A stretch of DNA of 7,736 nucleotides. Origin: an uncultured Blautia sp. Lineage in GTDB: Bacteria; Bacillota; Clostridia; Lachnospirales; Lachnospiraceae. The position numbers and the translations under genes are program-made. Positions 1 through 6,486 of the stretch are shown in pieces (within the stretch, counting starts at the first letter, position 1; each line of letters starts with the position of its first letter). The stretch lies in contig CAKRTP010000084.1 in the NCBI GenBank assembly GCA_934402155.1, positions 1 through 7,736 on the forward strand, read 5' to 3'. The notes under the pieces were generated by a model. That model was not told the DNA's origin, searched no databases, and was given only the letters and a program-made list of their open reading frames with translations.

Positions 1-1464
1 GCAGGCTACAGTTATCAGATATGGAAAAAAGCACTGGATACAGGTCAGAAAGCAGTGATCGCACAATGTGAAGATCCCAAAGAAAAAGATACTCTGGAGG
101 TTGCGTGCAAAGTACCAAACGATATCTGGTATTTTGAGATTGTTCCGGTAAATGGATGGATCACCCGGCTTCAGAAGGGACTGATGGTCCTGATTTCGCT
201 GGCAATTGCAATATTGCTGGCAGAAGGTTATCTGCAGATTGCGCTGCGGCGTTACAAAGAACGTGTCCATGAAGAAGAACTGGAGAAAGCTGCTGAAGAA
301 GCAAAAAGGGCAAGCGAGGCAAAATCCAGATTTCTTTTTAATATGAGCCATGACATCCGTACTCCGATGAATGCGATCATGGGCTTTTCGGAACTTCTGG
401 AGAAACATGCGGATGACAGGGAGAAGGTTCTCAAATATATAGACAGGATCAAGGCTTCAAGTTCTTTTCTGCTTTCACTGATCAATTATGTTCTGGAAAT
501 GGCACGGATCGAAAGTGGAGAAGCAGAGCTTAAGCTGGAAGCAGAATCTTTTGAAGAACTTGTGAAATCACTGCAGACAGTTTTTGAACCGGAGATTCAG
601 AAAAAACATCTTCAATATACATGTACACTAAAGGCAGAGCATCCCTATGTGTTCTGTGACAGGACAAAGGTCAGGGAAATCCTGCTTAATATCGTGAGTA
701 ATTCCATCAAATACACACCGGAGGGTGGAAATATCACAGTAGACATATCGGAAGTTCATCATTCCGAGGAGGGACATACATTTTTCAAAATAGTGATTGC
801 TGATACCGGCATTGGAATGAGTGAGGAATACCTTCCACACATCTTTGAAGAATTCACCAGAGAAAGAACCAGTACAGAGAGCAAGGTGGTTGGTACAGGA
901 CTTGGTCTTTCTATCGTCAAGGCACTGGTAGATCTGATGGGAGGTACGATCAAGGTTGAAAGTGAAGTTGGAAGAGGGACAAAAACAACAATTTTTCTGC
1001 CTTTTTCAACAGTATCGGAGGCGCTGTTTTCGTCAGAACAGAAAGCTAAAAGGCAGAAGATATTACATAAACTTAAAGGCAGAAGAGTACTTCTGGCAGA
1101 AGATAATGAACTGAATGCAGAGATTGCCATTGAACTTCTTAACGAAAATGGCATAGACACAGAACGCGCAGAAGACGGAGTAAAGTGTATCAGGCTTCTT
1201 AAGGATAAACCAGAGGGTTATTATGATCTTATCCTTATGGATATTCAGATGCCGAATATGGATGGATACAAAGCAACACAGGTGATCCGTAAACTTGATG
1301 GTCCAAGGGGACAGATCCCAATCATAGCAATGACTGCGAATGCTTTTGAGGAAGACCGCCAGAAAGCCCTGAAGTCAGGAATGGATGCTCACATTGCCAA
1401 GCCGATCAATATTAAAGTACTGCTTTCAACAATGGCGGAGATACTGGAAACTATCAAGAACTGA
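1..1464 (+). CDS. Hybrid sensor histidine kinase/response regulator, 5' partial
   Basis: The reading frame is open from base 1 and ends at TGA 1462-1464, so the true start lies upstream; an internal GTG at 55 is not a convincing start. Numbering codons from base 1: residues 1-55 are the end of a probable extracytoplasmic sensor (the [11 protein letters not shown] stretch near 43-53 is CHASE-like, tentatively). A membrane helix spans about 60-82 and a charged coiled coil about 83-108. The HisKA dimerisation domain carries the phospho-accepting His117 in [10 protein letters not shown]. The HATPase domain has an N box (Asn230, Asn234), a G1 box DTGIG (from 268) and a G2 box GTGLGL (298-303). A C-terminal receiver has the acidic pair Glu367-Asp368, phosphoacceptor Asp414 ([11 protein letters not shown]) and Lys467 (AKP). 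All catalytic residues are present, so an active phosphorelay kinase is expected. The stimulus and output partner are unknown; no HPt or DNA-binding regulator lies next to it. The next gene starts 37 bases downstream with no terminator between. Confidence 0.95.
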   Translation, partial: AGYSYQIWKKALDTGQKAVIAQCEDPKEKDTLEVACKVPNDIWYFEIVPVNGWITRLQKGLMVLISLAIAILLAEGYLQIALRRYKERVHEEELEKAAEEAKRASEAKSRFLFNMSHDIRTPMNAIMGFSELLEKHADDREKVLKYIDRIKASSSFLLSLINYVLEMARIESGEAELKLEAESFEELVKSLQTVFEPEIQKKHLQYTCTLKAEHPYVFCDRTKVREILLNIVSNSIKYTPEGGNITVDISEVHHSEEGHTFFKIVIADTGIGMSEEYLPHIFEEFTRERTSTESKVVGTGLGLSIVKALVDLMGGTIKVESEVGRGTKTTIFLPFSTVSEALFSSEQKAKRQKILHKLKGRRVLLAEDNELNAEIAIELLNENGIDTERAEDGVKCIRLLKDKPEGYYDLILMDIQMPNMDGYKATQVIRKLDGPRGQIPIIAMTANAFEEDRQKALKSGMDAHIAKPINIKVLLSTMAEILETIKN

Positions 1465-1501
1465 TACAACAAAAAATAAATGGGAATAAAGGAGGAGCAA
1501 A

Positions 1502-2212
1502 ATGTCAAATATTCCAACACCACATAATAATGCAAAAGCAGGAGACTTTGCAAAAACGGTATTAATGCCGGGAGATCCACTTCGTGCAAAATATATTGCG
1601 GAGACCTATCTGGAAAATCCAAGACAGGTGAACGCCGTCAGAAATATGCTTGGTTACACAGGAACCTACAAAGGGAAAGAGGTTTCTGTTATGGGCGCCG
1701 GCATGGGCATGCCATCTATCGGAATCTATTCCTATGAGCTGTTTAATTTTTATGATGTAGACCAGATCATCCGAATTGGTTCGGCAGGAGGTATGCAGGA
1801 CAATATTAAGCTGATGGATGTGGTAATTGCTATGGGTGCCTGCACAGATTCGAACTTTGCTTACCAATACGGGCTGCCGGGAAGTTTCGCACCGATCGCA
1901 GACTATGGGTTGTTGAGCAGAGCTGTTGAGATTGCAAAATCTCAGGGAACGAATGTAGTAGTGGGGAATGTTCTGTCTACGGATGTATTTTATAATACAA
2001 TGAGTAATGCAAATGATCTGTGGAAAAATATGGGTGTACTGGCAGTAGAAATGGAAGCGGCAGGTCTGTATATGAATGCTGCAAAAGCAGGAAAGAAAGC
2101 ATTGTGCATGCTGACAATATCAGATCATGTGTACACAGGAGAAGCTTTGGATGCCGAAGAACGTCAGCTGGGATTTGGCAAGATGATGGAGATCGCGTTG
2201 GAACTGGCATAA
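1502..2212 (+). CDS. deoD: Purine nucleoside phosphorylase, DeoD type
   Basis: This cytosolic enzyme splits purine (deoxy)nucleosides with phosphate into free base and (deoxy)ribose-1-phosphate for purine salvage. The 236-residue product matches the usual length of the hexameric DeoD family. Visible motifs: the N-terminal PTPHN with His8; the phosphate-binding GDPLRAKYIA (Gly24-Asp25, Arg28), Arg47 and RIGSAGG (Arg91, Ser94); the substrate-binding VEMEAAGLY (Glu183-Met184-Glu185); and TISDH with Asp208, the general acid that gives this family its acceptance of both 6-oxo and 6-amino purines. The ATG at 1502 is fixed by a strong GGAGGAG at 1491-1497, four bases before the start codon. It follows the kinase gene by 37 bases and precedes cytidine deaminase by 73, consistent with a salvage operon. 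I see no clear promoter of its own. A 5'-methylthioadenosine phosphorylase is less likely because of the DeoD-specific motifs. Confidence 0.97.
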   Translation: MSNIPTPHNNAKAGDFAKTVLMPGDPLRAKYIAETYLENPRQVNAVRNMLGYTGTYKGKEVSVMGAGMGMPSIGIYSYELFNFYDVDQIIRIGSAGGMQDNIKLMDVVIAMGACTDSNFAYQYGLPGSFAPIADYGLLSRAVEIAKSQGTNVVVGNVLSTDVFYNTMSNANDLWKNMGVLAVEMEAAGLYMNAAKAGKKALCMLTISDHVYTGEALDAEERQLGFGKMMEIALELA

Positions 2213-2229
2213 TGCAGGCAGAGTTAATG

Positions 2230-2249
2230 TCCTGATCAAAGAATCAGGA
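2230..2249 (+). other. Small intercistronic hairpin between deoD and cdd
   Basis: A perfect 7-bp inverted repeat, TCCTGAT (2230-2236) and ATCAGGA (2243-2249), flanks a 6-base loop. No U-tract follows, so it is not an intrinsic terminator. It may influence mRNA processing or stability between the two salvage genes, or be chance. Confidence 0.3.
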
Positions 2250-2285
2250 AACAGATATGCACATAAAAGAGAGTTGAGTAAGGAA

Positions 2286-2717
2286 ATGAAGAAACTGGAA
2301 CAGGGACAGATTCAGGAGCTGATCAGAGAAGCAATCCGGATGATGGATCATTCTTATGCCCCATATTCGCATTTTCATGTAGGAGCAGCATTGCTGGCAA
2401 AGAATGGCAGGGTGTATGGCGGCTGTAATATCGAGAATGCGGGATATACACCGAGCAACTGTGCAGAGAGAACCGCATTTTTCAAAGCAATCAGTGAAGG
2501 GGTACTGGAATTTGATGCGATCTGCATAGTCGGAGGCATGAACAGGAAACTGGAAGAATACACGGCACCATGTGGTGTCTGTCGGCAGGTTATGATGGAA
2601 TTCTGTGATCCTGAGGAATTCCAGATCATTCTGGCAGCAAGTGAAGAACAGTATGAGATATTCACACTGAAAGAACTGCTTCCTCTTGGATTTGGGCCGA
2701 AGAATCTGAAAAAATGA
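2286..2717 (+). CDS. cdd: Cytidine deaminase
   Basis: This zinc enzyme of pyrimidine salvage hydrolyses cytidine and deoxycytidine to uridine and deoxyuridine plus ammonia in the cytosol. Counting from ATG 2286 the product is 143 residues, close to the small homotetrameric Cdd family. The active site is complete: NIEN binds the ribose, NCAERTAFF supplies one zinc Cys (59) and the proton-shuttling Glu61, and PCGVCRQ supplies two zinc Cys (96 and 99). YAPYSHFHVGAALL near residues 24-37 is the family's usual N-terminal block. The start is uncertain: a TTG at 2274 would add four residues (MSKE), but neither codon has a well-spaced ribosome binding site (an AAGGA at 2280-2284 is only one base from the ATG). 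I prefer the ATG because the family normally begins about there. With deoD it forms a nucleoside salvage pair. Confidence 0.94.
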   Translation: MKKLEQGQIQELIREAIRMMDHSYAPYSHFHVGAALLAKNGRVYGGCNIENAGYTPSNCAERTAFFKAISEGVLEFDAICIVGGMNRKLEEYTAPCGVCRQVMMEFCDPEEFQIILAASEEQYEIFTLKELLPLGFGPKNLKK

Positions 2718-2745
2718 ATCTCATCTAAGAATACCAGTGAGAAGA

Positions 2746-2774
2746 TTGACGAAAATACCTGACCGTGGTATATA
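2746..2774 (+). promoter_or_regulatory. Possible sigma-A-type promoter feeding into a terminator
   Basis: TTGACG (2746-2751) is five of six to the -35 consensus, and TATATA (2769-2774), four of six to the -10 consensus, follows after exactly 17 bases. The predicted start near 2781 lies inside the left arm of the terminator hairpin at 2778-2814. The elements are decent but an A/T-rich spacer can give this by chance, and the direct run into a terminator makes its function unclear. Confidence 0.35.
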
Positions 2775-2777
2775 GAT

Positions 2778-2822
2778 AGAGTGGCAGCTGTAAATAAAAT
2801 ACAGATGTCACTCTGTTTTTTT
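2778..2822 (+). terminator. Strong rho-independent terminator after cdd
   Basis: The left arm 2778-2792 (AGAGTGGCAGCTGTA) pairs with 2800-2814 (TACAGATGTCACTCT) over 15 positions with one G-U wobble and one G-A mismatch. The loop is 7 bases (2793-2799) and a run of seven T follows at 2816-2822. This should end transcripts from the kinase/deoD/cdd side and separate them from the sigma factor unit. Its T-run ends exactly where the TGTAAC element of the next promoter begins. Confidence 0.9.
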
Positions 2823-2848
2823 GTAACGTTTTTGATACATACATCGTC
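2822..2848 (+). promoter_or_regulatory. ECF-sigma-type promoter, probably autoregulatory
   Basis: TGTAAC (2822-2827) and CGTC (2845-2848) are separated by 17 bases. This matches the TGWAAC-N16/17-CGTM pattern known for Bacillus ECF factors such as SigW, SigX, SigM and SigV. It sits just upstream of an ECF sigma gene, and such genes commonly transcribe themselves. Transcription would start near 2855, leaving a leader of about 20 bases that contains the AAGGAGG ribosome binding site (2858-2864), nine bases before the ATG at 2874. Autoregulation is inferred from motif and position. Confidence 0.68.
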
Positions 2849-2873
2849 ATATATGTGAAGGAGGAAAACACAA

Positions 2874-3368
2874 ATGCTGAATATTCAGGAAGTATACGAA
2901 CAATATTTTACCATCGTATACCGCTATCTGCTTTCACTTTCGCATAATACACATATTGCGGAGGAACTTACGCAGGAAACCTTTTTTAAAGCCCTGAAAA
3001 AAGTCGACGATTTCAGAGGCGACTGCGACCTGCGTGTATGGCTTTGTCAGATATCCAGGAACACATATTATGACTATCTGAAGAAGAACAAAAAGTATGC
3101 ACCGGAACTTCAGGAAGAAACGGAGGATACTTTTTCGAAGGATCTGCTTCAGAACTTTTCGGATAAAGATACTGCATTTCAGGTTCACAAAGTACTGCAC
3201 AGACTTTCGGAGCCATATAAAGAAGTCTTTTCCCTTCGTGTGTTTGGAGAACTGTCATTTACCACAATATCCTCGTTATTTGGTAAGAGTGAAAGCTGGG
3301 CAAGGGTTACGTATCACAGAGCTTGTAAAAAAATCAGGGAGGAATTAAATCATGAAGATCAACTGTAA
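2874..3368 (+). CDS. ECF-family RNA polymerase sigma factor
   Basis: This is a 164-residue group IV (extracytoplasmic function) sigma factor, which redirects RNA polymerase to a small stress or envelope regulon when freed from its anti-sigma factor. Region 2 spans about 7-75: YRYLLSLSHNTHIAEELTQETFFKAL is the core-binding part, and FRGDCDLRVWLCQISRNTYYDYLK is the -10 recognition part. A linker of about 76-102 follows. Region 4 spans about 103-157: PYKEVFSLRVFGELSFTTISSLFGKSESWARVTYHRACKK contains the helix-turn-helix that reads the -35. Regions 1 and 3 are absent, as normal for ECF factors. The start is fixed by AAGGAGG at 2858-2864. The last 17 bases overlap the anti-sigma gene, implying translational coupling. 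It resembles the SigM/SigX/SigW/YlaC group, but I cannot assign a subgroup by eye. Confidence 0.95.
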   Translation: MLNIQEVYEQYFTIVYRYLLSLSHNTHIAEELTQETFFKALKKVDDFRGDCDLRVWLCQISRNTYYDYLKKNKKYAPELQEETEDTFSKDLLQNFSDKDTAFQVHKVLHRLSEPYKEVFSLRVFGELSFTTISSLFGKSESWARVTYHRACKKIREELNHEDQL

Positions 3369-4083
3369 TATTATTGAAGATCTGCTTCCGCTTTATGTCG
3401 ATGACATGGTGAGTGAAGACAGCAGGAAGCTTATAGAAGAACATCTGAAAGAGTGTCCGTCCTGCCGGAAAATGCAGGAAGAAATGATGAGAGAAAATCG
3501 TCTGACAGCAGGCAGAAAAGACGGTAATTCCGTGAAGATAAACAAAACAGAGGCAGAGCCACTCAAAAAAATCCGGCGCAGGATTCGCAAAAAACGAATA
3601 CTCTCTGTCATTCTGGCGGTTGTTCTTGTGGCGGCAGCAGGAGGAATCGGACATTACTGGTACTATGATAAGGAAAACTATATTTCCTGGGATGCAGCAA
3701 ATATATCAGTAAAAGACGGCAAGGTGTACTCTACAGTCAATCCGTTGGGAAGGCTGAAATCGATTTTGTCCGTGGATCAGAAAAATATGTTCTATATGAT
3801 GTCTGAAACAATGTGGACACGCAGCCAGTATCCGTCAGATTCTGCTGAAGAAAACGAACTCTGGTCGATTAAGGAATTTCAGGAAGCGCATGACAGGGGC
3901 GGTGATGCAGTTACAGATGAGACCTCACTTCCGTCAGGGATTGAAAATGTATACTATGTGGATCCGGAAAATGTAAAAGAAGCATGTAAACTCTGGGATT
4001 ATCAGGATGATCCGCAGGAAGCCCAGAAGAAAGCGGAGGAACTGGCAGCGAAGAGTCATCTGATCTGGAGTGCGGAAAAATAA
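3352..4083 (+). CDS. Zinc-finger (zf-HC2) transmembrane anti-sigma factor
   Basis: The 243-residue product is a predicted single-pass membrane protein that would hold the upstream sigma factor inactive at the membrane. The N-terminal cytoplasmic anti-sigma domain (1-50) carries the ZAS signature His31-x3-Cys35-x2-Cys38 (EEHLKECPSC), with Cys5 as a possible further ligand. A basic stretch (71-82, KKIRRRIRKKR) precedes one membrane helix (about 83-104, ILSVILAVVLVAAAGGIG), giving an N-in, C-out topology. The remaining 139 residues (105-243) are outside the membrane and contain no domain I recognise; they are rich in acidic and aromatic residues with a lone Cys212. This part presumably senses the signal or is the target of regulated proteolysis. 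The start ATG at 3352 has GGGAGG about ten bases upstream and lies inside the sigma gene. No terminator is evident after the stop. Confidence 0.9.
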   Translation: MKINCNIIEDLLPLYVDDMVSEDSRKLIEEHLKECPSCRKMQEEMMRENRLTAGRKDGNSVKINKTEAEPLKKIRRRIRKKRILSVILAVVLVAAAGGIGHYWYYDKENYISWDAANISVKDGKVYSTVNPLGRLKSILSVDQKNMFYMMSETMWTRSQYPSDSAEENELWSIKEFQEAHDRGGDAVTDETSLPSGIENVYYVDPENVKEACKLWDYQDDPQEAQKKAEELAAKSHLIWSAEK

Positions 4084-4214
4084 AAAATGATAGAATGGAT
4101 TCCGGTACGGCTTTGTGGTAAGATAAAACAAGTGAGGCGAAAGGCGAAAGACCAAAGCAAGGCGTACAGCCTATCAGCCGAAAGATTACATTTGATAATA
4201 AACAGGAGAATACC
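4084..4214 (+). other. Gene-free spacer with possible structured RNA
   Basis: This 131-base spacer lacks a convincing terminator or sigma-A promoter. It contains nested complementary segments: TGATAG (4088-4093) with CTATCA (4171-4176), GTAC (4105-4108) with GTAC (4164-4167), and GCTTTG (4110-4115) with CAAAGC (4153-4158). The apical part holds a tandem GGCGAAA repeat (4136-4149). The stems are short and the internal loops unequal, so a folded leader for the methyltransferase gene is only a possibility. AGGAGA at 4204-4209 is the ribosome binding site of the next gene. Confidence 0.3.
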
Positions 4215-5042
4215 GTGAAAAATATAATCGAAATCAACGACATTACCGCACCGGAATTGGATGTATATGCGCGGACATCGGAGGTGCAGCTTCTTAGATA
4301 TTACGAACCAGATCCAGGTATTTTTATTGCAGAAAGTCCGAAGGTGATCGAGCGCGCACTGAATGCAGGCTATGAACCGATTTCCTTCCTTGTCGAGCAT
4401 AAGGATCTGAAAGGTGAGGCAAAGTATATTCTGGAACGTTATCCGGAAATTCCGGTATATACAGCGGAATATGAAGTACTTGTAGGAATGACAGGTTATG
4501 CACTGGCAAGAGGCATGCTCTGTGCAATGAAACGCCGTCAGCTTCCGTCTGTAGAAGAGATATGCAGAAACACCAGACGCATTGTAATTCTGGAAAATGT
4601 CGTGAATCCGACAAATATCGGGGCGATTTTCCGAAGTGCGGCAGCACTCCACATGGATGCTGTTCTTCTGACAAACGGATGCAGTGATCCGCTTTATCGA
4701 AGAGCGGCCCGTGTGAGCATGGGAACAGTTTTTCAGATCCCATGGACATATTTTGACAAAAAATCATCCTGGCCGGAGAAGAGTATGAAGGCCATTCAGG
4801 ATATGGGATTCAAAACTGTGGCAATGGCACTTCGCGAGGATTCTTATAGTATTGATGATCCGAAATTGCTTGCGGAAGAGAAACTTGCAGTAATTCTCGG
4901 GACAGAAGGTGATGGTCTGGCATCCACGACCATAGCAGACTGTGACTATACAGTGATGATTCCGATGTCGCATGGAGTGGATTCACTGAATGTGGCAGCG
5001 GCGAGTGCCGTGGCATTCTGGGAGCTGGGAAGGAAGAGATAA
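4215..5042 (+). CDS. TrmH/SpoU-family RNA 2'-O-methyltransferase
   Basis: This 275-residue SPOUT-fold enzyme should transfer a methyl group from S-adenosylmethionine to the 2'-hydroxyl of a ribose in rRNA or tRNA. The N-terminal part (about 1-110, with FIAESPKVIERALNAG) is the substrate-binding region seen in longer family members. The C-terminal catalytic domain has the three SpoU motifs: motif 1 NPTNIGAIFRSAAALHMDAV, with Asn131 and catalytic Arg140; motif 2 VILGTEGDGL (226-235); and motif 3 IPMSHGVDSLNVAAASAVAFWEL (249-271). These form the trefoil knot that holds the cofactor. The start is GTG 4215, supported by AGGAGA five bases upstream and by a stop at 4119-4121 in this frame with no ATG between. 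Its stop overlaps the next start (TAATG). The exact target nucleotide cannot be read from the sequence; RlmB- or TrmH-like subgroups are both possible. Confidence 0.93.
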   Translation: MKNIIEINDITAPELDVYARTSEVQLLRYYEPDPGIFIAESPKVIERALNAGYEPISFLVEHKDLKGEAKYILERYPEIPVYTAEYEVLVGMTGYALARGMLCAMKRRQLPSVEEICRNTRRIVILENVVNPTNIGAIFRSAAALHMDAVLLTNGCSDPLYRRAARVSMGTVFQIPWTYFDKKSSWPEKSMKAIQDMGFKTVAMALREDSYSIDDPKLLAEEKLAVILGTEGDGLASTTIADCDYTVMIPMSHGVDSLNVAAASAVAFWELGRKR

Positions 5043-6328
5043 TGTTAAGAAGATTTTCAAAATATATATCACAGAGTGTTGCAGCAATGATGGGACAGTC
5101 TGTCTATATTCTTGCAGACACTTTTTTTATATCGGTCAGTTCAGGTGCAGATGGACTGGCAGTTCTTAATCTGATTCTGCCGGTTTTTGGAATCATGTTC
5201 GCAATTGGATCAATGATCGGAATTGGTTCTGCGACAAGATATGGAATCAGCAGAGCCAAAGGCGAAGTGGCAGACCATTATTTTACACAGTCGGTCAGTT
5301 GGGCGATCATCTTCAGTATTCCGTTTGTACTGGTCGGAATTTTCCTGCCAGATAAATTTCTGGCACTTCTCGGAGCTGATGCAGGTCTTGTAGAACTCGG
5401 TAAAACATATTTGCGGATCATTCTTATTTTTGCTCCGTTTTTTATGTGCAACTATTCTGTTACCGCATTTGCACGAAATGATCATGCCACTTCAACTGTG
5501 ATGGCAGGTTCACTTGCAGGAAGTGCATTTAATATTGTGTTTGATTATATTTTTATTTTCCCGGCAGGACTTGGATTCTCAGGTGCAGCACTGGCAACAG
5601 CATTTTGTCCGTGTGTCACGATGCTGGTATGCTCTACGCATTATTTCAGCAAAAAATGTAATATCAGTTTCAGATGGAAAAAACTGTCCGTGCGGCATCT
5701 GATTTCCTGTTGTCAGCTTGGTGTGTCAGCGTTTGTGGGTGAAATTTCCTCCGCTGTGATCACGTTCATATTTAATATGCTGATCCTCGGACTTACCGGA
5801 AGCACTGGAGTTGCAGCATATGGAGTTGTGGCAAATCTGTCGCTTGTTGGAATGGCGATTATGAACGGAATGGCGCAGGGAGCACAGCCGCTGATCAGCG
5901 AAAGCTTTGGCAAAGGTGCATTCGATGATGTAAAAAAACTTCTTGGCTGGGCATTGAAGAGTGTAGCTGTTGTGGAAATTCTTCTGGTTTCACTGGTATG
6001 GGGCTTTACAGATCCTTTCATAGCAGTATTCAACAGCGAAAATAATCAGCTGCTTCAGCAGTATGCACACACAGGTCTGCGTTTATATTTCCTGGGCTTT
6101 TTGTTTGCAGGAGTAAATATTATGCTGGTGGCATATTTTTCAGCCACAGCAAATGCACGTCCGGCAATCATCGGTTCACTTCTTCGAGGTGCGATCGCTA
6201 TTGGAATCTGTGCAGTTGTACTTGCAAAGATTCTTGGAATGAATGGTGTCTGGCTGTCATTTCTGGCATCAGAGGTGATCACCTTTGCAGTGATCCTGAT
6301 CCTGTCAAAACACAAAGAAAACAGGTAA
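5042..6328 (+). CDS. MATE-family multidrug/metabolite efflux transporter
   Basis: The 428-residue, highly hydrophobic inner-membrane protein has about twelve predicted helices in two halves, typical of MATE cation-coupled exporters. Helix 1 ends in YILADTFFIS (22-31), the MATE-type Asp site. SLAGSAFNIVFDYIFIF (157-173, Asn163, Asp168) closes the first bundle. Glu234 lies at the start of the second half, and GMAQGAQPLISESFGKG (276-292) matches the family's GxxQPxxxxxxG motif. The N-terminus is short: only about ten residues precede helix 1 and the usual Pro there is absent, so it belongs to a clade unlike the classic NorM/MepA proteins. The start is ATG 5042, overlapping the methyltransferase stop by one base, so translation is probably coupled. 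The substrate is unknown; export of drugs or metabolites coupled to H+ or Na+ is inferred from the family. Confidence 0.93.
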   Translation: MLRRFSKYISQSVAAMMGQSVYILADTFFISVSSGADGLAVLNLILPVFGIMFAIGSMIGIGSATRYGISRAKGEVADHYFTQSVSWAIIFSIPFVLVGIFLPDKFLALLGADAGLVELGKTYLRIILIFAPFFMCNYSVTAFARNDHATSTVMAGSLAGSAFNIVFDYIFIFPAGLGFSGAALATAFCPCVTMLVCSTHYFSKKCNISFRWKKLSVRHLISCCQLGVSAFVGEISSAVITFIFNMLILGLTGSTGVAAYGVVANLSLVGMAIMNGMAQGAQPLISESFGKGAFDDVKKLLGWALKSVAVVEILLVSLVWGFTDPFIAVFNSENNQLLQQYAHTGLRLYFLGFLFAGVNIMLVAYFSATANARPAIIGSLLRGAIAIGICAVVLAKILGMNGVWLSFLASEVITFAVILILSKHKENR

Positions 6329-6340
6329 ACGAGAAAAGAT

Positions 6341-6368
6341 TCCCGTATTTGAGGTTGAACGGGATTTT
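6341..6368 (+). terminator. Weak candidate intrinsic terminator after the MATE gene
   Basis: TCCCGT (6341-6346) pairs with ACGGGA (6359-6364) around a 12-base loop, followed by only four T (6365-6368). A few more pairs with the upstream AAAAGA run are possible. The position 12 bases after the MATE stop fits, but the short T-run and large loop make it weak. Confidence 0.4.
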
Positions 6369-6418
6369 GAACAGTAACATAAACGATTTATCTTCTCAAT
6401 AGAGAGGAATAAAAAATC

Positions 6419-6447
6419 TTGCATGACTGAATGAATTAGTTTATACT
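6419..6447 (+). promoter_or_regulatory. Sigma-A promoter of the enolase gene
   Basis: TTGCAT (6419-6424) and TATACT (6442-6447) are exactly 17 bases apart, matching the housekeeping consensus at four of six and five of six positions. The predicted start is near 6454, giving an untranslated leader of about 100 bases before enolase. This is the best sigma-A promoter in the window and fits the high expression expected of a glycolytic gene. Confidence 0.8.
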
Positions 6448-6453
6448 AACTAC

Positions 6454-6475
6454 AGAGTTAGATAAAAGAAACTCT
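6454..6475 (+). promoter_or_regulatory. Hairpin at the predicted 5' end of the enolase mRNA
   Basis: AGAGTT (6454-6459) and AACTCT (6470-6475) form a perfect 6-bp stem with a 10-base A-rich loop, beginning at the predicted first transcribed base. Hairpins at the extreme 5' end can protect mRNAs from decay; that role here is inference. Confidence 0.4.
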
Positions 6476-6486
6476 CGCGTGAATAA

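Noticed and set aside
55..57. GTG at 55 as the kinase start.
   Set aside because: The frame is open to base 1 and the sequence before GTG reads as continuing protein; starting here would truncate the sensor domain, and no ribosome binding site precedes it.
2020..2235. A + strand 71-codon open frame overlapping the end of deoD.
   Set aside because: It is an alternative frame inside deoD, with a Gly/Arg/Ser-rich shadow translation and no ribosome binding site.
4096..4124. Possible sigma-A promoter TGGATT-N17-TAAGAT before the methyltransferase.
   Set aside because: Only three of six and four of six consensus matches; not distinguishable from chance in an A/T-rich spacer.
4087..4218. A 43-codon open frame on the + strand between the anti-sigma and methyltransferase genes.
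   Set aside because: It has no ribosome binding site, a basic low-complexity product with no recognisable motif, and overlaps the next gene's start. The spacer is better explained as non-coding.
4056..4652. A 198-codon open frame on the - strand.
   Set aside because: It runs antisense through the well-supported methyltransferase gene, and its translation is Cys/His/Phe-rich, typical of a shadow frame.
6372..6395. AGTAAC upstream of enolase as a second ECF-type promoter.
   Set aside because: No CGTC-like element lies 16-17 bases downstream.
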